The notes: a model not told the origin generated them from the sequence alone. A stretch of DNA of 64,000 nucleotides from Sphingomonas sp. Leaf9 (GCF_001421355.1 NZ_LMKC01000003.1:186164-250163); one strand, 5' to 3'; shown: positions 1-10,451, counted from the first letter of the stretch. Program-made: numbers and translations.

Positions 1-42
1 CCCTCGCCCGACGCGGGCAAGCCGCCGTTGGAGAAGAAGTAA
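1..42 (+). CDS. nuoC: NADH-quinone oxidoreductase subunit C, 3' end only
   Basis: Thirteen codons and a TAA stop at 40-42 remain of the gene upstream of nuoD; the visible tail reads [13 protein letters not shown]. Its stop shares one base with the nuoD start (TAATG). Identity is inferred from position: nuoC precedes nuoD in alphaproteobacterial complex I operons, and a Pro/Lys-rich tail is compatible. The rest lies outside the window. Confidence 0.75.
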   Translation, partial: PSPDAGKPPLEKK

Positions 43-1265
43 TGGCCGATTACGACCATCAGATCGACGCCGCCAACCCGACGCCCGGCGATGTCGAGAT
101 CCAGAACTACACGATCAACTTCGGCCCGCAGCACCCTGCGGCGCACGGCGTGTTGCGTCTCGTCACCGAACTGGACGGCGAGATTATCGAGCGGATCGAC
201 CCCCATGTCGGCCTGCTCCACCGCGGCACCGAAAAGCTGATCGAGTACAAGACCTATCAGCAGGCGCTCCCCTATATGGATCGCCTCGACTATTGCTCGC
301 CGCTGTGCATGGAGCACAGCTATGTGCTGGCGGTCGAAAAGCTGCTCGACATCGAAGTGCCGCTGCGCGCGCAGTATCTGCGGGTGTTCTTCGCGGAGCT
401 GACCCGCATCTGCAATCACATGCTGAACCTGGGCAGCCATGTGATGGACGTCGGCGCGATGACGCCGAACCTGTGGATGTTCGAAGTCCGCGAAGACTGC
501 ATGGGCTTTTTCGAGCGCATGTCGGGCGCACGGATGCACCATAACTATCTGCGTCCCGGCGGCGTCCATCAGGATGTGCCGCTGAAGCTGCTGACCGACA
601 TTGCCGAATGGCTCGACACGCGCCTGCCGCGCCTGTTCGGCGATGCGATCAGCCTGGTCGCGGAAAACCGCATCTTCAAGCAGCGCAACGTCGATATCGC
701 GATCGTCAGCCGTGAGGACGCGGTGCGCTGGGGCTTCTCGGGTCCGATGATCCGCGGCGCGGGCATCCCGTGGGACATCCGCAAGGCGCAGCCGTACGAC
801 GCGTATGACCGGGTCGAGTTCGACGTGCCGGTCGGCACGCGTGGCGACTGCTATGACCGGTTCATGGTCCGCGTCGAGGAAGTGTGGCAGTCGGCGCGCA
901 TCATGAAGCAGTGCCTGGCGCAAATGCCCGAAGGCCCGATCGCGTCGTCGGATCGCAAGGTCGTGCCGCCCAAGCGCGGTGAGATGAAGCAGTCGATGGA
1001 AGCGCTGATCCATCACTTCAAGCTGTATACCGAAGGCTTCCACGTGCCCGCCGGCGAAGTCTATGTGGCGACCGAGAGCCCGAAGGGCGAGTTCGGCATC
1101 TACATGGTGTCGGACGGCAGCAACAAGCCGTACCGCGTGAAGATCCGCCCGACCGCGTTCAGCCACCTCCAGGCGATGGACTTCATGTCGAAGGGCCACA
1201 TGCTCGCCGACATCACCGCCATTCTGGGCGCGATGGACATCGTGTTCGGGGAGTGTGACCGGTGA
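42..1265 (+). CDS. nuoD: NADH-quinone oxidoreductase subunit D (49 kDa)
   Basis: This 407-residue peripheral-arm subunit of complex I helps form the quinone-binding pocket next to cluster N2. The N-terminal [13 protein letters not shown] stretch (about residues 28-40) is the family hallmark whose histidine lies at the quinone site. [12 protein letters not shown] and the C-terminal DIVFGECDR ending are also typical, and the length is normal. The ATG overlaps the nuoC stop by one base. The gene ends in GTGA, where the next start overlaps the stop, so translation of the two is probably coupled. Confidence 0.98.
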   Translation: MADYDHQIDAANPTPGDVEIQNYTINFGPQHPAAHGVLRLVTELDGEIIERIDPHVGLLHRGTEKLIEYKTYQQALPYMDRLDYCSPLCMEHSYVLAVEKLLDIEVPLRAQYLRVFFAELTRICNHMLNLGSHVMDVGAMTPNLWMFEVREDCMGFFERMSGARMHHNYLRPGGVHQDVPLKLLTDIAEWLDTRLPRLFGDAISLVAENRIFKQRNVDIAIVSREDAVRWGFSGPMIRGAGIPWDIRKAQPYDAYDRVEFDVPVGTRGDCYDRFMVRVEEVWQSARIMKQCLAQMPEGPIASSDRKVVPPKRGEMKQSMEALIHHFKLYTEGFHVPAGEVYVATESPKGEFGIYMVSDGSNKPYRVKIRPTAFSHLQAMDFMSKGHMLADITAILGAMDIVFGECDR

Positions 1266-1594
1266 GCCGTCTCGACACCGTGACGGCGATGATGGAGCGC
1301 TACAACGCGCGCGACGCGGCGGGCTATGCCGCGTTCTTCGCCGACGATGGCTGCGAGGCGCAGTATCGCGGCGACGTGGTGCGCGACGGGCGGGCGGGCG
1401 TGGAAAGCGGCATGGCGGCGGTCTTCGCCGAATTTCCGCAGAATCATGCCGAGGTGCTGCAATCGTTCGAACTGGGCGAGCGCGTCGTGCTGCACGAGCG
1501 CGTCCGCCGCTCGGCCGATGCCGCACCGTTCGACGTGATGACCGTCTATTCGTTCAGCGGCGACAAGGTCAGCCGCGTGGAGTTCATTCGCTGA
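1262..1594 (+). CDS. NTF2-like (SnoaL-type) small protein inside the nuo operon
   Basis: The product has 110 residues with a GTG start overlapping the nuoD stop (GTGA), and its TGA shares one base with the nuoE ATG. The sequence has the SnoaL/NTF2 fold pattern: an N-terminal helix ([20 protein letters not shown]), then alternating beta strands ending in a [20 protein letters not shown] strand. Such proteins are small cone-shaped ligand binders or isomerases. No catalytic set can be assigned. It is not a known complex I subunit; its position, locked between nuoD and nuoE on both sides, suggests co-translation with the complex, but a role in assembly is only inference. Confidence 0.85.
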   Translation: MSRLDTVTAMMERYNARDAAGYAAFFADDGCEAQYRGDVVRDGRAGVESGMAAVFAEFPQNHAEVLQSFELGERVVLHERVRRSADAAPFDVMTVYSFSGDKVSRVEFIR

Positions 1595-2274
1595 TGGCCG
1601 ACGCCCCCAACATCCCCGACGAAGCCGAGGTCCGCGCGCGCTGGGGCAATTTCGCCTGGACGCCGGCCAACGCCGAAAAGGCGCGCGAGATCGTCGCACG
1701 CTATCCCGAAGGTCGGCAGCAGTCGTGCACGATTCCGTTCCTCGACCTGGCCCAGCGTCAGGTTGGCGCGGAAACGCATACCCAGGGCTGGCTGCCGGTC
1801 CCGGTGATAGAATTCATCGCCCGCGAACTGGGCATGGCCTATATGCGGGTGTACGAGGTCGCGACCTTCTACACGATGTTCAACCTCGCACCGGTCGGCC
1901 GGTACCATGTGCAGGTTTGCGGCACGACGCCGTGCATGCTGCGCGGGTCGGACGACGTATTTGCGGCGTGCAAGAACCGCGGGCTGATGAAGGGCAAGAC
2001 CACGCCTGACGGCCTGTTCACGCTGACCGAGGTCGAGTGCATGGGCAATTGCGCCTCGGCACCGATGGTCCAGATCAACGACGATAATTACGAAGATCTG
2101 GATTATGATCGCATGACCGTGATCCTCGAGGCGCTGGGCAAGGGCGAAGTGCCCAAGCCCGGCACGCAGGAACCGGGACGTCACACGGTCGAGCCGGTCG
2201 GCGAACCGACAAACCTCGCCGCGATGATGACCGAAAATCACGACTATCGCCCGGAATGGGGCAACGCTTCGTGA
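1594..2274 (+). CDS. nuoE: NADH-quinone oxidoreductase subunit E (24 kDa)
   Basis: The 226-residue subunit of the NADH dehydrogenase module carries the [2Fe-2S] cluster N1a. The ligands are visible as CGTTPC and, further on, CMGNC, the family's C-x4-C and C-x3-C pairs. The ATG at 1594 is preferred because it overlaps the preceding stop (TGATG); an open frame extends upstream but has no matching protein character. The C-terminal tail after residue 170 is a Pro/Glu-rich extension common in alphaproteobacteria. The stop overlaps the GTG of the next small gene. Confidence 0.97.
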   Translation: MADAPNIPDEAEVRARWGNFAWTPANAEKAREIVARYPEGRQQSCTIPFLDLAQRQVGAETHTQGWLPVPVIEFIARELGMAYMRVYEVATFYTMFNLAPVGRYHVQVCGTTPCMLRGSDDVFAACKNRGLMKGKTTPDGLFTLTEVECMGNCASAPMVQINDDNYEDLDYDRMTVILEALGKGEVPKPGTQEPGRHTVEPVGEPTNLAAMMTENHDYRPEWGNAS

Positions 2275-2441
2275 GGGGCTTGGGCAGCCTGCTGCTGGCG
2301 GTCATCGTCGGCATCGTCGTGATAATCGTCGCGCTGAAGCTGTTCATCGGCGCGCTGAAGCTCGTCGGCGTGCTGATCGGGATCGCGGCGATGGTTGCCG
2401 TATATTTCATCGCCGAAAAGGCGATCGGGAAGGGACGATAA
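2271..2441 (+). CDS. small hydrophobic membrane protein between nuoE and nuoF
   Basis: The GTG at 2271 overlaps the nuoE stop as GTGA and gives 56 residues; an ATG at 2256 would give 61 and overlap nuoE by 19 bases. Apart from a short basic N-terminus and a KAIGKGR end, nearly the whole chain is hydrophobic, enough for one long or two short membrane helices ([20 protein letters not shown], then [19 protein letters not shown]). It ends two bases before nuoF. It resembles no standard complex I subunit. The function is unknown; accessory membrane anchoring is a guess from context. Confidence 0.75.
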   Translation: MRGLGSLLLAVIVGIVVIIVALKLFIGALKLVGVLIGIAAMVAVYFIAEKAIGKGR

Positions 2442-2443
2442 GG

Positions 2444-3748
2444 ATGCTGGCCGACAAGGATCGCATCTTCACCAACGTGTACGGGTTCCAGCCGTGGAAC
2501 CTCGACGCGGCCGTGATGCGCGGCGACTGGGACAATACCAAGGCGCTGTTGCAGCTGGGGCCGGATACGATCATCGATCGGATCAAGGCGTCGGGCCTGC
2601 GCGGGCGCGGCGGGGCAGGGTTCCCGACCGGCACCAAATGGTCGTTCATGCCGAAGGCGCCCAAGCCCGACCGGCCGAACTTCCTGGTCATCAATGCCGA
2701 TGAATCCGAGCCCGGTTCGTGCAAAGACCGCGAGATTATCCGCCACGATCCGCACAAGCTGATCGAAGGCGCGCTGGTCGCAGGCTTCGCGATGCGCGCG
2801 CGGGCGGCGTATATCTATATTCGCGGCGAATATATCCGCGAGGCGGAGACGCTGTTCGCGGCGATCGCCGAAGCCTATGCAAAGGGGCTGCTGGGCAAGA
2901 ACGCCTGCGGGTCGGGCTATGACTTCGACGTGTTCGCGCATCGGGGTGCCGGCGCGTATATCTGCGGCGAAGAAACCGCGATGCTCGAAAGCCTTGAAGG
3001 CAAGAAGGGACAGCCGCGCCTGAAGCCGCCGTTCCCGGCAGGGGCCGGCCTCTATGGCTGCCCGACGACGGTCAACAACGTCGAATCGATCGCGGTCGTG
3101 CCGACGATCCTGCGCCGCAGCCCGGAATGGTTCGCCAGCTTCGGCGCGGAGAACAACAAGGGCACCAAGCTCTTCCAGATCAGCGGGCACGTAAGCCGTC
3201 CCTGCGTGGTCGAGGAAGCGATGAGCATCCCGTTCCGCGAGCTGATCGAAAAGCATTGCGGCGGCATTCGCGGCGGCTGGGACAACCTGCTGTGCGTCAT
3301 CCCCGGCGGATCGTCGGTGCCGCTGGTGAAGGCTGAGCACATTATCGACGCGCCGATGGACTTCGACGGGCTGAAGGCAGTCGGATCGGGCCTCGGTACC
3401 GCCGCTGTCATCGTCATGGACAAGTCGACCGACGTCGTCCGCGCGATCAGCCGCCTGTCGTATTTCTACAAGCATGAAAGTTGCGGTCAGTGCACGCCGT
3501 GCCGCGAAGGCACCGGCTGGATGTGGCGGGTGATGGAGCGGCTGCGCACCGGCGATGCCGACCTGTCGGAAATCGACACGTTGCAGCAGGTGACCAAGCA
3601 GGTCGAAGGCCACACCATCTGCGCGCTGGGCGACGCTGCGGCGTGGCCGATCCAGGGCCTCATCAAGAACTTCCGCCCCGAACTCGAGCGGCGGATCAAT
3701 GAAAAGCGTGGCGGCGGCGCGTCGCCCATGATGGAAGCGGCCGAATAA
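2444..3748 (+). CDS. nuoF: NADH-quinone oxidoreductase subunit F (51 kDa)
   Basis: This 434-residue subunit binds NADH, FMN and [4Fe-4S] cluster N3, and it is the entry point of electrons into complex I. Visible motifs are the glycine-rich [13 protein letters not shown], the FMN-site [20 protein letters not shown], and the cluster ligands [12 protein letters not shown] with a final cysteine in HTICALGD. Length is normal. The ATG lies two bases after the preceding small gene, and the TAA stop shares one base with the nuoG ATG. Confidence 0.98.
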   Translation: MLADKDRIFTNVYGFQPWNLDAAVMRGDWDNTKALLQLGPDTIIDRIKASGLRGRGGAGFPTGTKWSFMPKAPKPDRPNFLVINADESEPGSCKDREIIRHDPHKLIEGALVAGFAMRARAAYIYIRGEYIREAETLFAAIAEAYAKGLLGKNACGSGYDFDVFAHRGAGAYICGEETAMLESLEGKKGQPRLKPPFPAGAGLYGCPTTVNNVESIAVVPTILRRSPEWFASFGAENNKGTKLFQISGHVSRPCVVEEAMSIPFRELIEKHCGGIRGGWDNLLCVIPGGSSVPLVKAEHIIDAPMDFDGLKAVGSGLGTAAVIVMDKSTDVVRAISRLSYFYKHESCGQCTPCREGTGWMWRVMERLRTGDADLSEIDTLQQVTKQVEGHTICALGDAAAWPIQGLIKNFRPELERRINEKRGGGASPMMEAAE

Positions 3749-5763
3749 TGCCCAAGGTCAAAGTCGATGGGATCGAGGTCGAGGTGCCGCAGGGTGCCAC
3801 CGTCCTCCAGGCATGCGAAGCCGCGGGCAAGGAAATCCCGCGCTTCTGCTATCACGAACGGCTGTCGATCGCCGGCAATTGCCGGATGTGTCTGGTCGAG
3901 GTGAAGCCGGGGCCGCCCAAGCCGCAGGCATCGTGTGCGCTGCCCGCCGCCGACAATCAGGAAATCCGCACCGACAGCGCGATGGTGAAGGCCGCGCGCG
4001 AAGGCGTGATGGAGTTCCTGCTGATCAACCACCCGCTCGACTGCCCGATCTGCGATCAGGGCGGCGAGTGCGACCTGCAGGACCAGTCGGTGGCCTATGG
4101 TCGCGGCCAGTCGCGCTATGACGAGAACAAGCGCGCGGTCACCGAGAAGTATATGGGTCCGATCGTCAAGACGGTCATGACCCGCTGCATCCAGTGCACG
4201 CGCTGCATACGTTTTGCGGAAGAAGTTGCGGGCGTGGAGGAAATCGGTGCGATCTACCGCGGCGAGAACATGCAGATCACGTCGTACCTAGAACAGGCCG
4301 TGACCAGCGAACTGTCGGGCAATGTCGTGGACCTGTGCCCGGTCGGTGCGCTGACGTCGAAGCCCTATGCGTTCGAAGCACGCCCGTGGGAGCTGAAGAA
4401 GACGCTCGCCATCGACGTGATGGACGCGGTCGGCACCAACATCCGCCTCGACAGCCGCGGGCGGCAGGTGCTGCGCTGCGTGCCGCGTATCAACGAAGAC
4501 GTGAACGAGGAATGGGCGCACGACAAGACGCGCCACGCGGTCGATGGTCTGGTCCGTCGTCGCCTCGACAAGCCGTTCGTCCGCAAGGACGGCAAGCTGG
4601 TCGCAGCCGAGTGGGACGAAGCCTTCGCGGCGATCGCCGCCGTCAACGCCGGTTCGTCGGTCGCGGCAATCGCGGGCGACCTGCTCGATTGCGAGACGAT
4701 GTTCGCGGCCAAGGCGCTGGTGAATGCGCTTGGTTCGTCGCTGCTTGAAGGGCGGCAGACGGGCATGGCCTATGACGTCACCAATCTCGGCGCGGTCGCA
4801 TTCAACACGACCATCGCGGGGATCGAGGACGCCGACGCGATCCTGCTGGTCGGCAGCGACCTGCGTCACGAAGCGCCGCTCATCAACACCCGCGTCCGCA
4901 AGGCGATCAAGAAGGGCGCGCGCGTCTTCGCCATCGGGCCGGAAACCGACCTGACCTACAAGGTCGAATGGCTGGGCGACGATCTGGGCCTGCTGAACGG
5001 GCTGAGCGATCGTGCCGCCGAAGCGCTGGATGCGGCCAAGCGTCCGGCGGTGATCGTCGGGCCAGGCGCGCTGAAGGCCGGCCATGGCGCGGCGCTGAAG
5101 CTGGCGCGCGATGGCAATCTGGTCCGCACGCTGGAAGACGGCACGAGCTGGAACGGCTTCAACGTGGTCCACACCGCCGCAGCCCGGATGGGTGCGCTGA
5201 TGCTGGGCTATGCGCAGGCGGGCGGCATTGCCGATATCGTCGCGGCGAACCCACAGATCGTGTTCTTCCTAGGCGCGGACGAGGTTAATTTCAGCCAGTT
5301 CGCCGGCGCCACCAAGGTCTATGTCGGCCATCATGGCGACAAGGGCGCGGCGGCAGCCGATATCGTCCTGCCGGGCGCGAGCTATGCCGAAAAGGCCGGC
5401 ACCTATGTCAACCTCGAAGGGCGCGTGCAGCGTGGCGATCGCGCCGTGTTCCCGCCCGGCGACGCGCGTGAGGATTGGACGATCTTCCGTGCGCTGGGCG
5501 AAGTGCTGGGCGTGACGCTGCCGTTCGACGATTTTGCCGGCGTCCGCCGCGCGATGACGGCGGCGGTGCCGGCGTTGGGCGAGGAAGGTCTGGTACGTTA
5601 CGACTGGAACCCGCCCGCGCTCGACGCTAAGGGCGAGGGCAAGGTGACCTACCCGGTCGCCGACTTCTACCTGACCAACGCGATCTGCCGGGCCAGCCCG
5701 ACGATGCAGCGTTGTTCGGCCGAACTTGTCCATGGCCAGGATTTCGCGGAGGCCGCCGAGTGA
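3748..5763 (+). CDS. nuoG: NADH-quinone oxidoreductase subunit G (75 kDa)
   Basis: The 671-residue iron-sulfur subunit of the electron input module has an N-terminal [2Fe-2S] ferredoxin-like domain ([15 protein letters not shown] region). The His/Cys-ligated cluster motif [13 protein letters not shown] follows, then a [4Fe-4S] motif [10 protein letters not shown], then a molybdopterin-oxidoreductase-like domain. The short alphaproteobacterial and mitochondrial form is seen, without the extra cluster-N7 domain of longer bacterial versions. The start overlaps the nuoF stop (TAATG) and the end overlaps the nuoH GTG. Confidence 0.97.
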   Translation: MPKVKVDGIEVEVPQGATVLQACEAAGKEIPRFCYHERLSIAGNCRMCLVEVKPGPPKPQASCALPAADNQEIRTDSAMVKAAREGVMEFLLINHPLDCPICDQGGECDLQDQSVAYGRGQSRYDENKRAVTEKYMGPIVKTVMTRCIQCTRCIRFAEEVAGVEEIGAIYRGENMQITSYLEQAVTSELSGNVVDLCPVGALTSKPYAFEARPWELKKTLAIDVMDAVGTNIRLDSRGRQVLRCVPRINEDVNEEWAHDKTRHAVDGLVRRRLDKPFVRKDGKLVAAEWDEAFAAIAAVNAGSSVAAIAGDLLDCETMFAAKALVNALGSSLLEGRQTGMAYDVTNLGAVAFNTTIAGIEDADAILLVGSDLRHEAPLINTRVRKAIKKGARVFAIGPETDLTYKVEWLGDDLGLLNGLSDRAAEALDAAKRPAVIVGPGALKAGHGAALKLARDGNLVRTLEDGTSWNGFNVVHTAAARMGALMLGYAQAGGIADIVAANPQIVFFLGADEVNFSQFAGATKVYVGHHGDKGAAAADIVLPGASYAEKAGTYVNLEGRVQRGDRAVFPPGDAREDWTIFRALGEVLGVTLPFDDFAGVRRAMTAAVPALGEEGLVRYDWNPPALDAKGEGKVTYPVADFYLTNAICRASPTMQRCSAELVHGQDFAEAAE

Positions 5764-6815
5764 CCTCGTTCTTCGAAACTACCGTCGGTCTGCCCTATGG
5801 CTGGGCATGGACCGTCGCGACGCTGATCGGCATTCTGGTCATTGCGCTGCCGCTGATGCTGGCGGTTGCGATGATCATCTATGCTGATCGCAAGATCTGG
5901 GCGGCGATGGCGCTGCGCCGGGGGCCGAACGTCGTCGGCCCGCTGGGCCTGTTGCAGTCGTTCGCCGACGGTCTGAAGGTGTTCCTGCAGGAAACGATCG
6001 TGCCGTCCTCGGCCAATCGCGGCCTGTTCCTGCTGGCGCCGATCATCACCTTTACCGTCGCGCTGATCGTCTGGGCGGTCATTCCGTTCGATGTCGGCGT
6101 GGTGGTGGCGGACATCAATGTCGGCCTGCTCTACATTCTCGCGGCATCGTCGCTGGGCGTGTACGGTGTCATCATTTCGGGCTGGGCGTCGAACTCGAAA
6201 TATCCGTTCTATTCGGCACTGCGTGCCGCCGCGCAGATGGTGTCCTACGAAGTTGCGATCGGGTTCGTCCTGATCTCGGTCGTGCTGTGGGCGGGGTCGT
6301 TCAACCTGACGACGATCGTGCTGGAACAGCGCGCGCACATCTTCGGCTTCATCAACGGCTTCGGCTTCAACCCGCTGTTGTTCCCGATGGCGGTGGTGTT
6401 CCTGATCTCGTCGCTCGCCGAAACCGCGCGTGCGCCGTTCGACTTGACCGAAGCGGAATCGGAACTGGTCGCGGGCTATCAGACCGAATATTCGTCGATG
6501 GCCTTCGCGCTGTTCTGGCTCGGTGAATATGCCAACGTCATCCTGATGTGCGCGCTCAATGCGCTACTGTTCTGGGGTGGGTGGCTGCCGCCGGTCGACT
6601 GGGCGCCGCTGTACTTCGTGCCGGGGATCATCTGGTTCCTCGCGAAGACGTTCTTCTTCTTCTTCGTGTTCAGCTGGATCAAGGCGACGGTGCCCCGGTA
6701 TCGCTATGACCAGCTGATGCGGCTGGGCTGGAAGATTTTCCTCCCGCTGTCGCTGATCTTCGTCTTCCTGATCTCCGGTTATCTGATGATCCAGCGCGTA
6801 GGACTGCCCGCATGA
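5760..6815 (+). CDS. nuoH: NADH-quinone oxidoreductase subunit H (ND1)
   Basis: This 351-residue integral membrane subunit forms part of the quinone chamber and links the peripheral arm to the proton pumps. The GTG at 5760 overlaps the nuoG stop and gives the normal length; an upstream ATG at 5712 would add sixteen residues that are nuoG read in another frame. Visible family segments include [41 protein letters not shown] and a C-terminal cluster of aromatic membrane helices. The stop overlaps the nuoI ATG (ATGA). Confidence 0.97.
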   Translation: MTSFFETTVGLPYGWAWTVATLIGILVIALPLMLAVAMIIYADRKIWAAMALRRGPNVVGPLGLLQSFADGLKVFLQETIVPSSANRGLFLLAPIITFTVALIVWAVIPFDVGVVVADINVGLLYILAASSLGVYGVIISGWASNSKYPFYSALRAAAQMVSYEVAIGFVLISVVLWAGSFNLTTIVLEQRAHIFGFINGFGFNPLLFPMAVVFLISSLAETARAPFDLTEAESELVAGYQTEYSSMAFALFWLGEYANVILMCALNALLFWGGWLPPVDWAPLYFVPGIIWFLAKTFFFFFVFSWIKATVPRYRYDQLMRLGWKIFLPLSLIFVFLISGYLMIQRVGLPA

Positions 6816-7297
6816 GTATCGCCCAGACCATCCGATCGTTCACCCTGTGGGAGTTCGTGAAGGCCCATGCGTTGACGCTGCGGTACTTCTTCAAGCCCAA
6901 GGCGACGATCAACTACCCGTATGAGAAGAACCCGCTGAGCCCGCGTTTCCGCGGCGAACATGCGCTGCGCCGTTATCCCAATGGGGAAGAGCGCTGCATC
7001 GCGTGCAAGCTGTGCGAGGCGGTGTGCCCGGCGCTGGCGATCACGATCGAGGCCGAACCACGCGAGGACGGCAGCCGCCGCACGACGCGCTACGACATCG
7101 ACATGACCAAGTGCATCTATTGTGGTCTGTGCCAGGAAGCATGCCCGGTCGATGCGATCGTCGAGGGGCCGAATTTCGAATTCGCCACCGAAACCCGCGA
7201 AGAGCTGATCTATCACAAGGACAAGCTGCTCGCGAACGGTGACCGCTGGGAACGCGCCATTGCCGCGAACCTTGCGAGCGACGCGGCCTACCGGTAA
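6812..7297 (+). CDS. nuoI: NADH-quinone oxidoreductase subunit I (23 kDa)
   Basis: The 161-residue ferredoxin-like subunit holds clusters N6a and N6b. Both ligand sets are intact: [12 protein letters not shown] and [12 protein letters not shown], each followed by the usual hydrophobic stretch. The N-terminal amphipathic helix that lies on the membrane is present ([17 protein letters not shown]). The ATG overlaps the nuoH stop. The TAA shares one base with the ATG of a 38-codon ORF that fills the gap to nuoJ. Confidence 0.97.
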   Translation: MSIAQTIRSFTLWEFVKAHALTLRYFFKPKATINYPYEKNPLSPRFRGEHALRRYPNGEERCIACKLCEAVCPALAITIEAEPREDGSRRTTRYDIDMTKCIYCGLCQEACPVDAIVEGPNFEFATETREELIYHKDKLLANGDRWERAIAANLASDAAYR

Positions 7298-7413
7298 TGG
7301 CGCGCATGTTCCGTACCGGCGGGGGCCTGGTGCTCCGCTTCGCCGGCAATTCGATTAGCTTTTCGTCCCGCACATCCGCGCGGGGCGGGCAGGGGGAAGA
7401 GCAGCGCTCGTGA
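7297..7413 (+). CDS. candidate 38-residue ORF bridging nuoI and nuoJ
   Basis: The ATG at 7297 shares a base with the nuoI stop (TAATG), and the TGA at 7411-7413 overlaps the nuoJ GTG start at 7410. The frame is therefore open across exactly the whole nuoI-nuoJ gap. The predicted peptide starts [19 protein letters not shown] and is basic and Ser/Gly/Arg-rich in its second half, with no recognisable family. It may encode a peptide or simply keep ribosomes moving into nuoJ. There is no conservation evidence, so coding status is uncertain. Confidence 0.35.
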   Translation: MARMFRTGGGLVLRFAGNSISFSSRTSARGGQGEEQRS

Positions 7414-8021
7414 TCCAGACACTCGCCTTCTATCTGTTCGCCACGATCGTGGTGGCATCGGCCGCGCTGACGATCACGTCGCGCAACCCGGTCCATTCGG
7501 TGCTGTGGCTGATCCTCGCCTTCTTCAACGCGGCCGGCCTAATGGTCCTGTGCGGTGCCGAATTCATCGCGATGCTGCTGGTCATCGTGTATGTCGGTGC
7601 GGTCGCGGTGCTGTTCCTGTTCGTGGTCATGATGCTCGACATCGACTTCACCGAACTGCGTGCCGGGTTCGTCCGCTATCTGCCCGCCGGCCTGGCGCTG
7701 GCGGTGCTGCTCGCGGTCGAGCTGGTCGTCGGGGCCTATGCCTGGACGGCGGCACGGATCGATCTTGCCAAGCGGATTGCTCCGACGGACGCGGCGGTGC
7801 CGAACATCGAGGCGATCGGGCGGCTGCTCTACACGCGCTATCTGTATGTCTTCGAAGGCGTCGGGCTGGTGCTGCTGGTCGCAATGATCGGTGCGATCGT
7901 GCTGACCCAGCGCAAGCGGGCGGATGCGAAGGCGCAGAACATCAATCGCCAGATCAACCGTCGCGCCAAGGATGCGATCCGTAACGTCAATCAGCCCATC
8001 GGGCAGGGGGTCGAGCTGTGA
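7410..8021 (+). CDS. nuoJ: NADH-quinone oxidoreductase subunit J (ND6)
   Basis: The 203-residue membrane subunit has about five predicted helices. The conserved [19 protein letters not shown] segment and [26 protein letters not shown] (the helix with the pi-bulge in known structures) identify it. A Lys/Arg/Asn-rich cytoplasmic tail after the last helix, about 40 residues, is typical of alphaproteobacteria. The GTG at 7410 overlaps the stop of the bridging ORF, and the stop overlaps the nuoK GTG. Confidence 0.97.
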   Translation: MIQTLAFYLFATIVVASAALTITSRNPVHSVLWLILAFFNAAGLMVLCGAEFIAMLLVIVYVGAVAVLFLFVVMMLDIDFTELRAGFVRYLPAGLALAVLLAVELVVGAYAWTAARIDLAKRIAPTDAAVPNIEAIGRLLYTRYLYVFEGVGLVLLVAMIGAIVLTQRKRADAKAQNINRQINRRAKDAIRNVNQPIGQGVEL

Positions 8022-8323
8022 TCGGTCTTACCCATTATCTGGTCGTCGCGGCGATCCTGTTCACGCTCGGCGTGCTGGGCATCTTCCTCAACCGGAAGAA
8101 CCTGATCGTCATCCTGATGTCGATCGAACTGATCCTGCTGGCGGTGAACATCAATTTCGTCGCCTTCTCGGCGCAGCTGGGCGATCTGGTCGGACAGATT
8201 TTCGCGATGTTCGTCCTGGCGGTCGCCGCGGGCGAGAGCGCGATCGGGCTGGCCATCATGGTCATCTATTTCCGTGGTCGCGGTTCCATCGCGGTCGACG
8301 ACGTCAACCGGATGAAGGGGTGA
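8018..8323 (+). CDS. nuoK: NADH-quinone oxidoreductase subunit K (ND4L)
   Basis: The 101-residue three-helix membrane subunit lies in the proton path between NuoJ and NuoN. It carries the conserved membrane glutamates in [17 protein letters not shown] and in [11 protein letters not shown]. Length is exactly that expected. The GTG start overlaps the nuoJ stop (GTGA). The TGA shares a base with an ATG that opens a 12-codon ORF running into nuoL. Confidence 0.97.
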   Translation: MIGLTHYLVVAAILFTLGVLGIFLNRKNLIVILMSIELILLAVNINFVAFSAQLGDLVGQIFAMFVLAVAAGESAIGLAIMVIYFRGRGSIAVDDVNRMKG

Positions 8324-8361
8324 TGCCGGTGGCTTTTCGGGTTTCGGGGGTGCTTTCGTGA
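8323..8361 (+). CDS. candidate 12-residue ORF bridging nuoK and nuoL
   Basis: The ATG at 8323 overlaps the nuoK stop (TGATG) and the TGA at 8359-8361 overlaps the nuoL GTG. The peptide would be [12 protein letters not shown]. It spans exactly the 34-base gap. It is too short for a family assignment, and the most plausible role is carrying terminating ribosomes from nuoK to nuoL. No purine-rich ribosome binding site is obvious before nuoL, which fits that idea. Confidence 0.3.
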   Translation: MPVAFRVSGVLS

Positions 8362-10451
8362 GCGCCATCCATATCGTCGTGTTCCTGCCGCTGCTGGCGT
8401 CGATCGTCGCGGGGCTGTCGAACCGCGCGTTCGGCATCACGGTGCCAAAGATCATCACGACCGCCGGGCTGCTGGCGGCGGCTGGGCTGTCTTGGTCGAT
8501 CTTCATTCCGTTCCTGACCGGTACGGCGCAGGCGAATGTCGCGCCGGTGTCGACCTGGATCGTGTCGGGCGGCATGGACATCGCATGGGAATTGCGGGTC
8601 GATGCGCTGACGGCGGTCATGCTGGTCGTCATCACCAGCGTCTCGGCGCTCGTCCATCTCTATAGCTGGGGCTATATGAGCGAGGACCCCGATCAGCCGC
8701 GCTTCTTTGCCTATCTGTCGCTGTTCACCTTCGCGATGCTGATGCTCGTGACCGCGAACAACCTGGTGCAGATGTTCTTCGGCTGGGAAGGCGTCGGTCT
8801 GGCGTCGTACCTGCTGATCGGCTTCTGGTTCCGCAAGCCTTCGGCCAATGCCGCCGCGATCAAGGCGTTCGTCGTCAACCGCGTCGGCGACCTTGGCTTC
8901 ATGCTCGGCATCTTCGGCACCTATCTGGTGTTCGGCACCATCTCGATCCCGGAGATCCTGCAGGCAGCGCCGTCGATGGCCGGTTCGACGATCGGCTTCC
9001 TGTGGTTCCGTGCCGACACGATGACAGTCCTATGTCTACTGCTGTTCGTCGGCGCGATGGGCAAGTCGGCGCAGCTCGGCCTCCACACCTGGTTGCCGGA
9101 CGCAATGGAAGGCCCGACCCCGGTGTCGGCGCTGATCCACGCGGCGACGATGGTCACCGCGGGCGTCTTCATGGTGTGCCGCCTGTCGCCGATGTTCGAA
9201 ACGTCGCCGACCGCGCTGGCCGTCGTGACCGCCGTCGGCGCCGCAACCTGCCTGTTCGCAGCGACGATCGGTCTGGTGCAGACCGACATCAAGCGCGTCA
9301 TCGCTTATTCGACCTGTTCGCAGCTCGGCTACATGTTCTTTGCGGCAGGGGTCGGTGCCTATGGCGCGGCGATGTTCCACCTGTTCACCCACGCCTTCTT
9401 CAAGGCGCTGCTGTTCCTGGGCGCCGGTTCGGTCATCCACGCGATGCACCATGAACAAGACATGCGGTTCTATGGTGGCCTGCGGAAGCATATTCCGTTG
9501 ACCTTTTGGGCGATGATGGCGGGTACGCTCGCGATCACCGGTGTCGGTATCTACGGCGTGGGTGGCTTTGCCGGCTATCACTCGAAGGATGCAATCCTCG
9601 AAGCGGCATGGGCATCGGGTCCGAACGGTTATGGTGCCTTTTATGTCGGTACCTTCGCCGCACTGCTGACCAGCTTCTACTCGTGGCGGCTGATGTTCCT
9701 GACCTTCTTCGGCAAGCCGCGTTGGGCCGGGTCGGAGCATATTCAGCACGCGGTGCATGACGCGCACGGCCATCACGGCCACGACGATCACGCGCACCAC
9801 GATCACGACGCGCATCCGGCAGCGGAAGACGCGGGCCATGCCCCGTCGGCGCACGATGCGCATGCCAGCGATGTGGTGGAGGGCACGGCGGGCTATCATC
9901 CGCATGAAAGCCCGATCGTGATGCTGATCCCGCTGATCGTCCTGACGATCGGTGCGGTGGCAGCCGGCTATGTCTTCCACCACTGGTTCATCGAGCCGGA
10001 ATCGGGCGAGACGTTCTGGAAGGGCAGCCTGTTCTTCAACGAACATCTGATGCACGCGATGCACGGGGTGCCGTTGCTGGTGAAGCTGGCCGCGACCATC
10101 GTCATGCTGGTCGGTCTGGTGAGTGCGCTCTACGTCTATATCATTCGTCCGGGGACGGCGGCGGGGATAGCGGATACCTTCCGCGTGCTGCATCGCTTCC
10201 TGCTCAAGAAGTGGTATTTCGACGAGCTGTATCACCTGCTCTTCGTCCGCCCGGCGTTCGCGCTCGGCCGCTTCTTCTGGAAGCGTGGCGACGAACAGAC
10301 GATCAATCGCTTTGGCCCGGACGGGTCGGCGACACTGGTCAACCTGTCGAGCCGCCTCGCGGTGCGGATGCAGACCGGCTATCTCTACACCTATGCCTTC
10401 GTCATGCTGATCGGCCTAACGGCGGCGGTTACCTGGGCGATCGCGTCGTGA
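8358..10451 (+). CDS. nuoL: NADH-quinone oxidoreductase subunit L (ND5)
   Basis: The 697-residue antiporter-like proton-pumping subunit sits at the end of the membrane arm. Conserved pieces include FFGWEGVGLASYLLIGFW, the pump helix HTWLPDAMEGPTPVSALIHA, and LVQTDIKRVIAYSTCSQLGYM. Between about residues 459 and 505 lies an extramembrane loop with roughly fifteen histidines mixed with Asp and Ala, a variable position in the family. The long lateral helix and final membrane anchor follow. GTG start; the stop opens the 13-codon bridge to nuoM. Confidence 0.97.
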   Translation: MSAIHIVVFLPLLASIVAGLSNRAFGITVPKIITTAGLLAAAGLSWSIFIPFLTGTAQANVAPVSTWIVSGGMDIAWELRVDALTAVMLVVITSVSALVHLYSWGYMSEDPDQPRFFAYLSLFTFAMLMLVTANNLVQMFFGWEGVGLASYLLIGFWFRKPSANAAAIKAFVVNRVGDLGFMLGIFGTYLVFGTISIPEILQAAPSMAGSTIGFLWFRADTMTVLCLLLFVGAMGKSAQLGLHTWLPDAMEGPTPVSALIHAATMVTAGVFMVCRLSPMFETSPTALAVVTAVGAATCLFAATIGLVQTDIKRVIAYSTCSQLGYMFFAAGVGAYGAAMFHLFTHAFFKALLFLGAGSVIHAMHHEQDMRFYGGLRKHIPLTFWAMMAGTLAITGVGIYGVGGFAGYHSKDAILEAAWASGPNGYGAFYVGTFAALLTSFYSWRLMFLTFFGKPRWAGSEHIQHAVHDAHGHHGHDDHAHHDHDAHPAAEDAGHAPSAHDAHASDVVEGTAGYHPHESPIVMLIPLIVLTIGAVAAGYVFHHWFIEPESGETFWKGSLFFNEHLMHAMHGVPLLVKLAATIVMLVGLVSALYVYIIRPGTAAGIADTFRVLHRFLLKKWYFDELYHLLFVRPAFALGRFFWKRGDEQTINRFGPDGSATLVNLSSRLAVRMQTGYLYTYAFVMLIGLTAAVTWAIAS

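Noticed and set aside
9740..9880. CAC/CAT-rich repeated stretch as a DNA repeat or CRISPR-like array
   Set aside because: It is in frame as the His-rich loop of NuoL; no spaced identical repeats exist.
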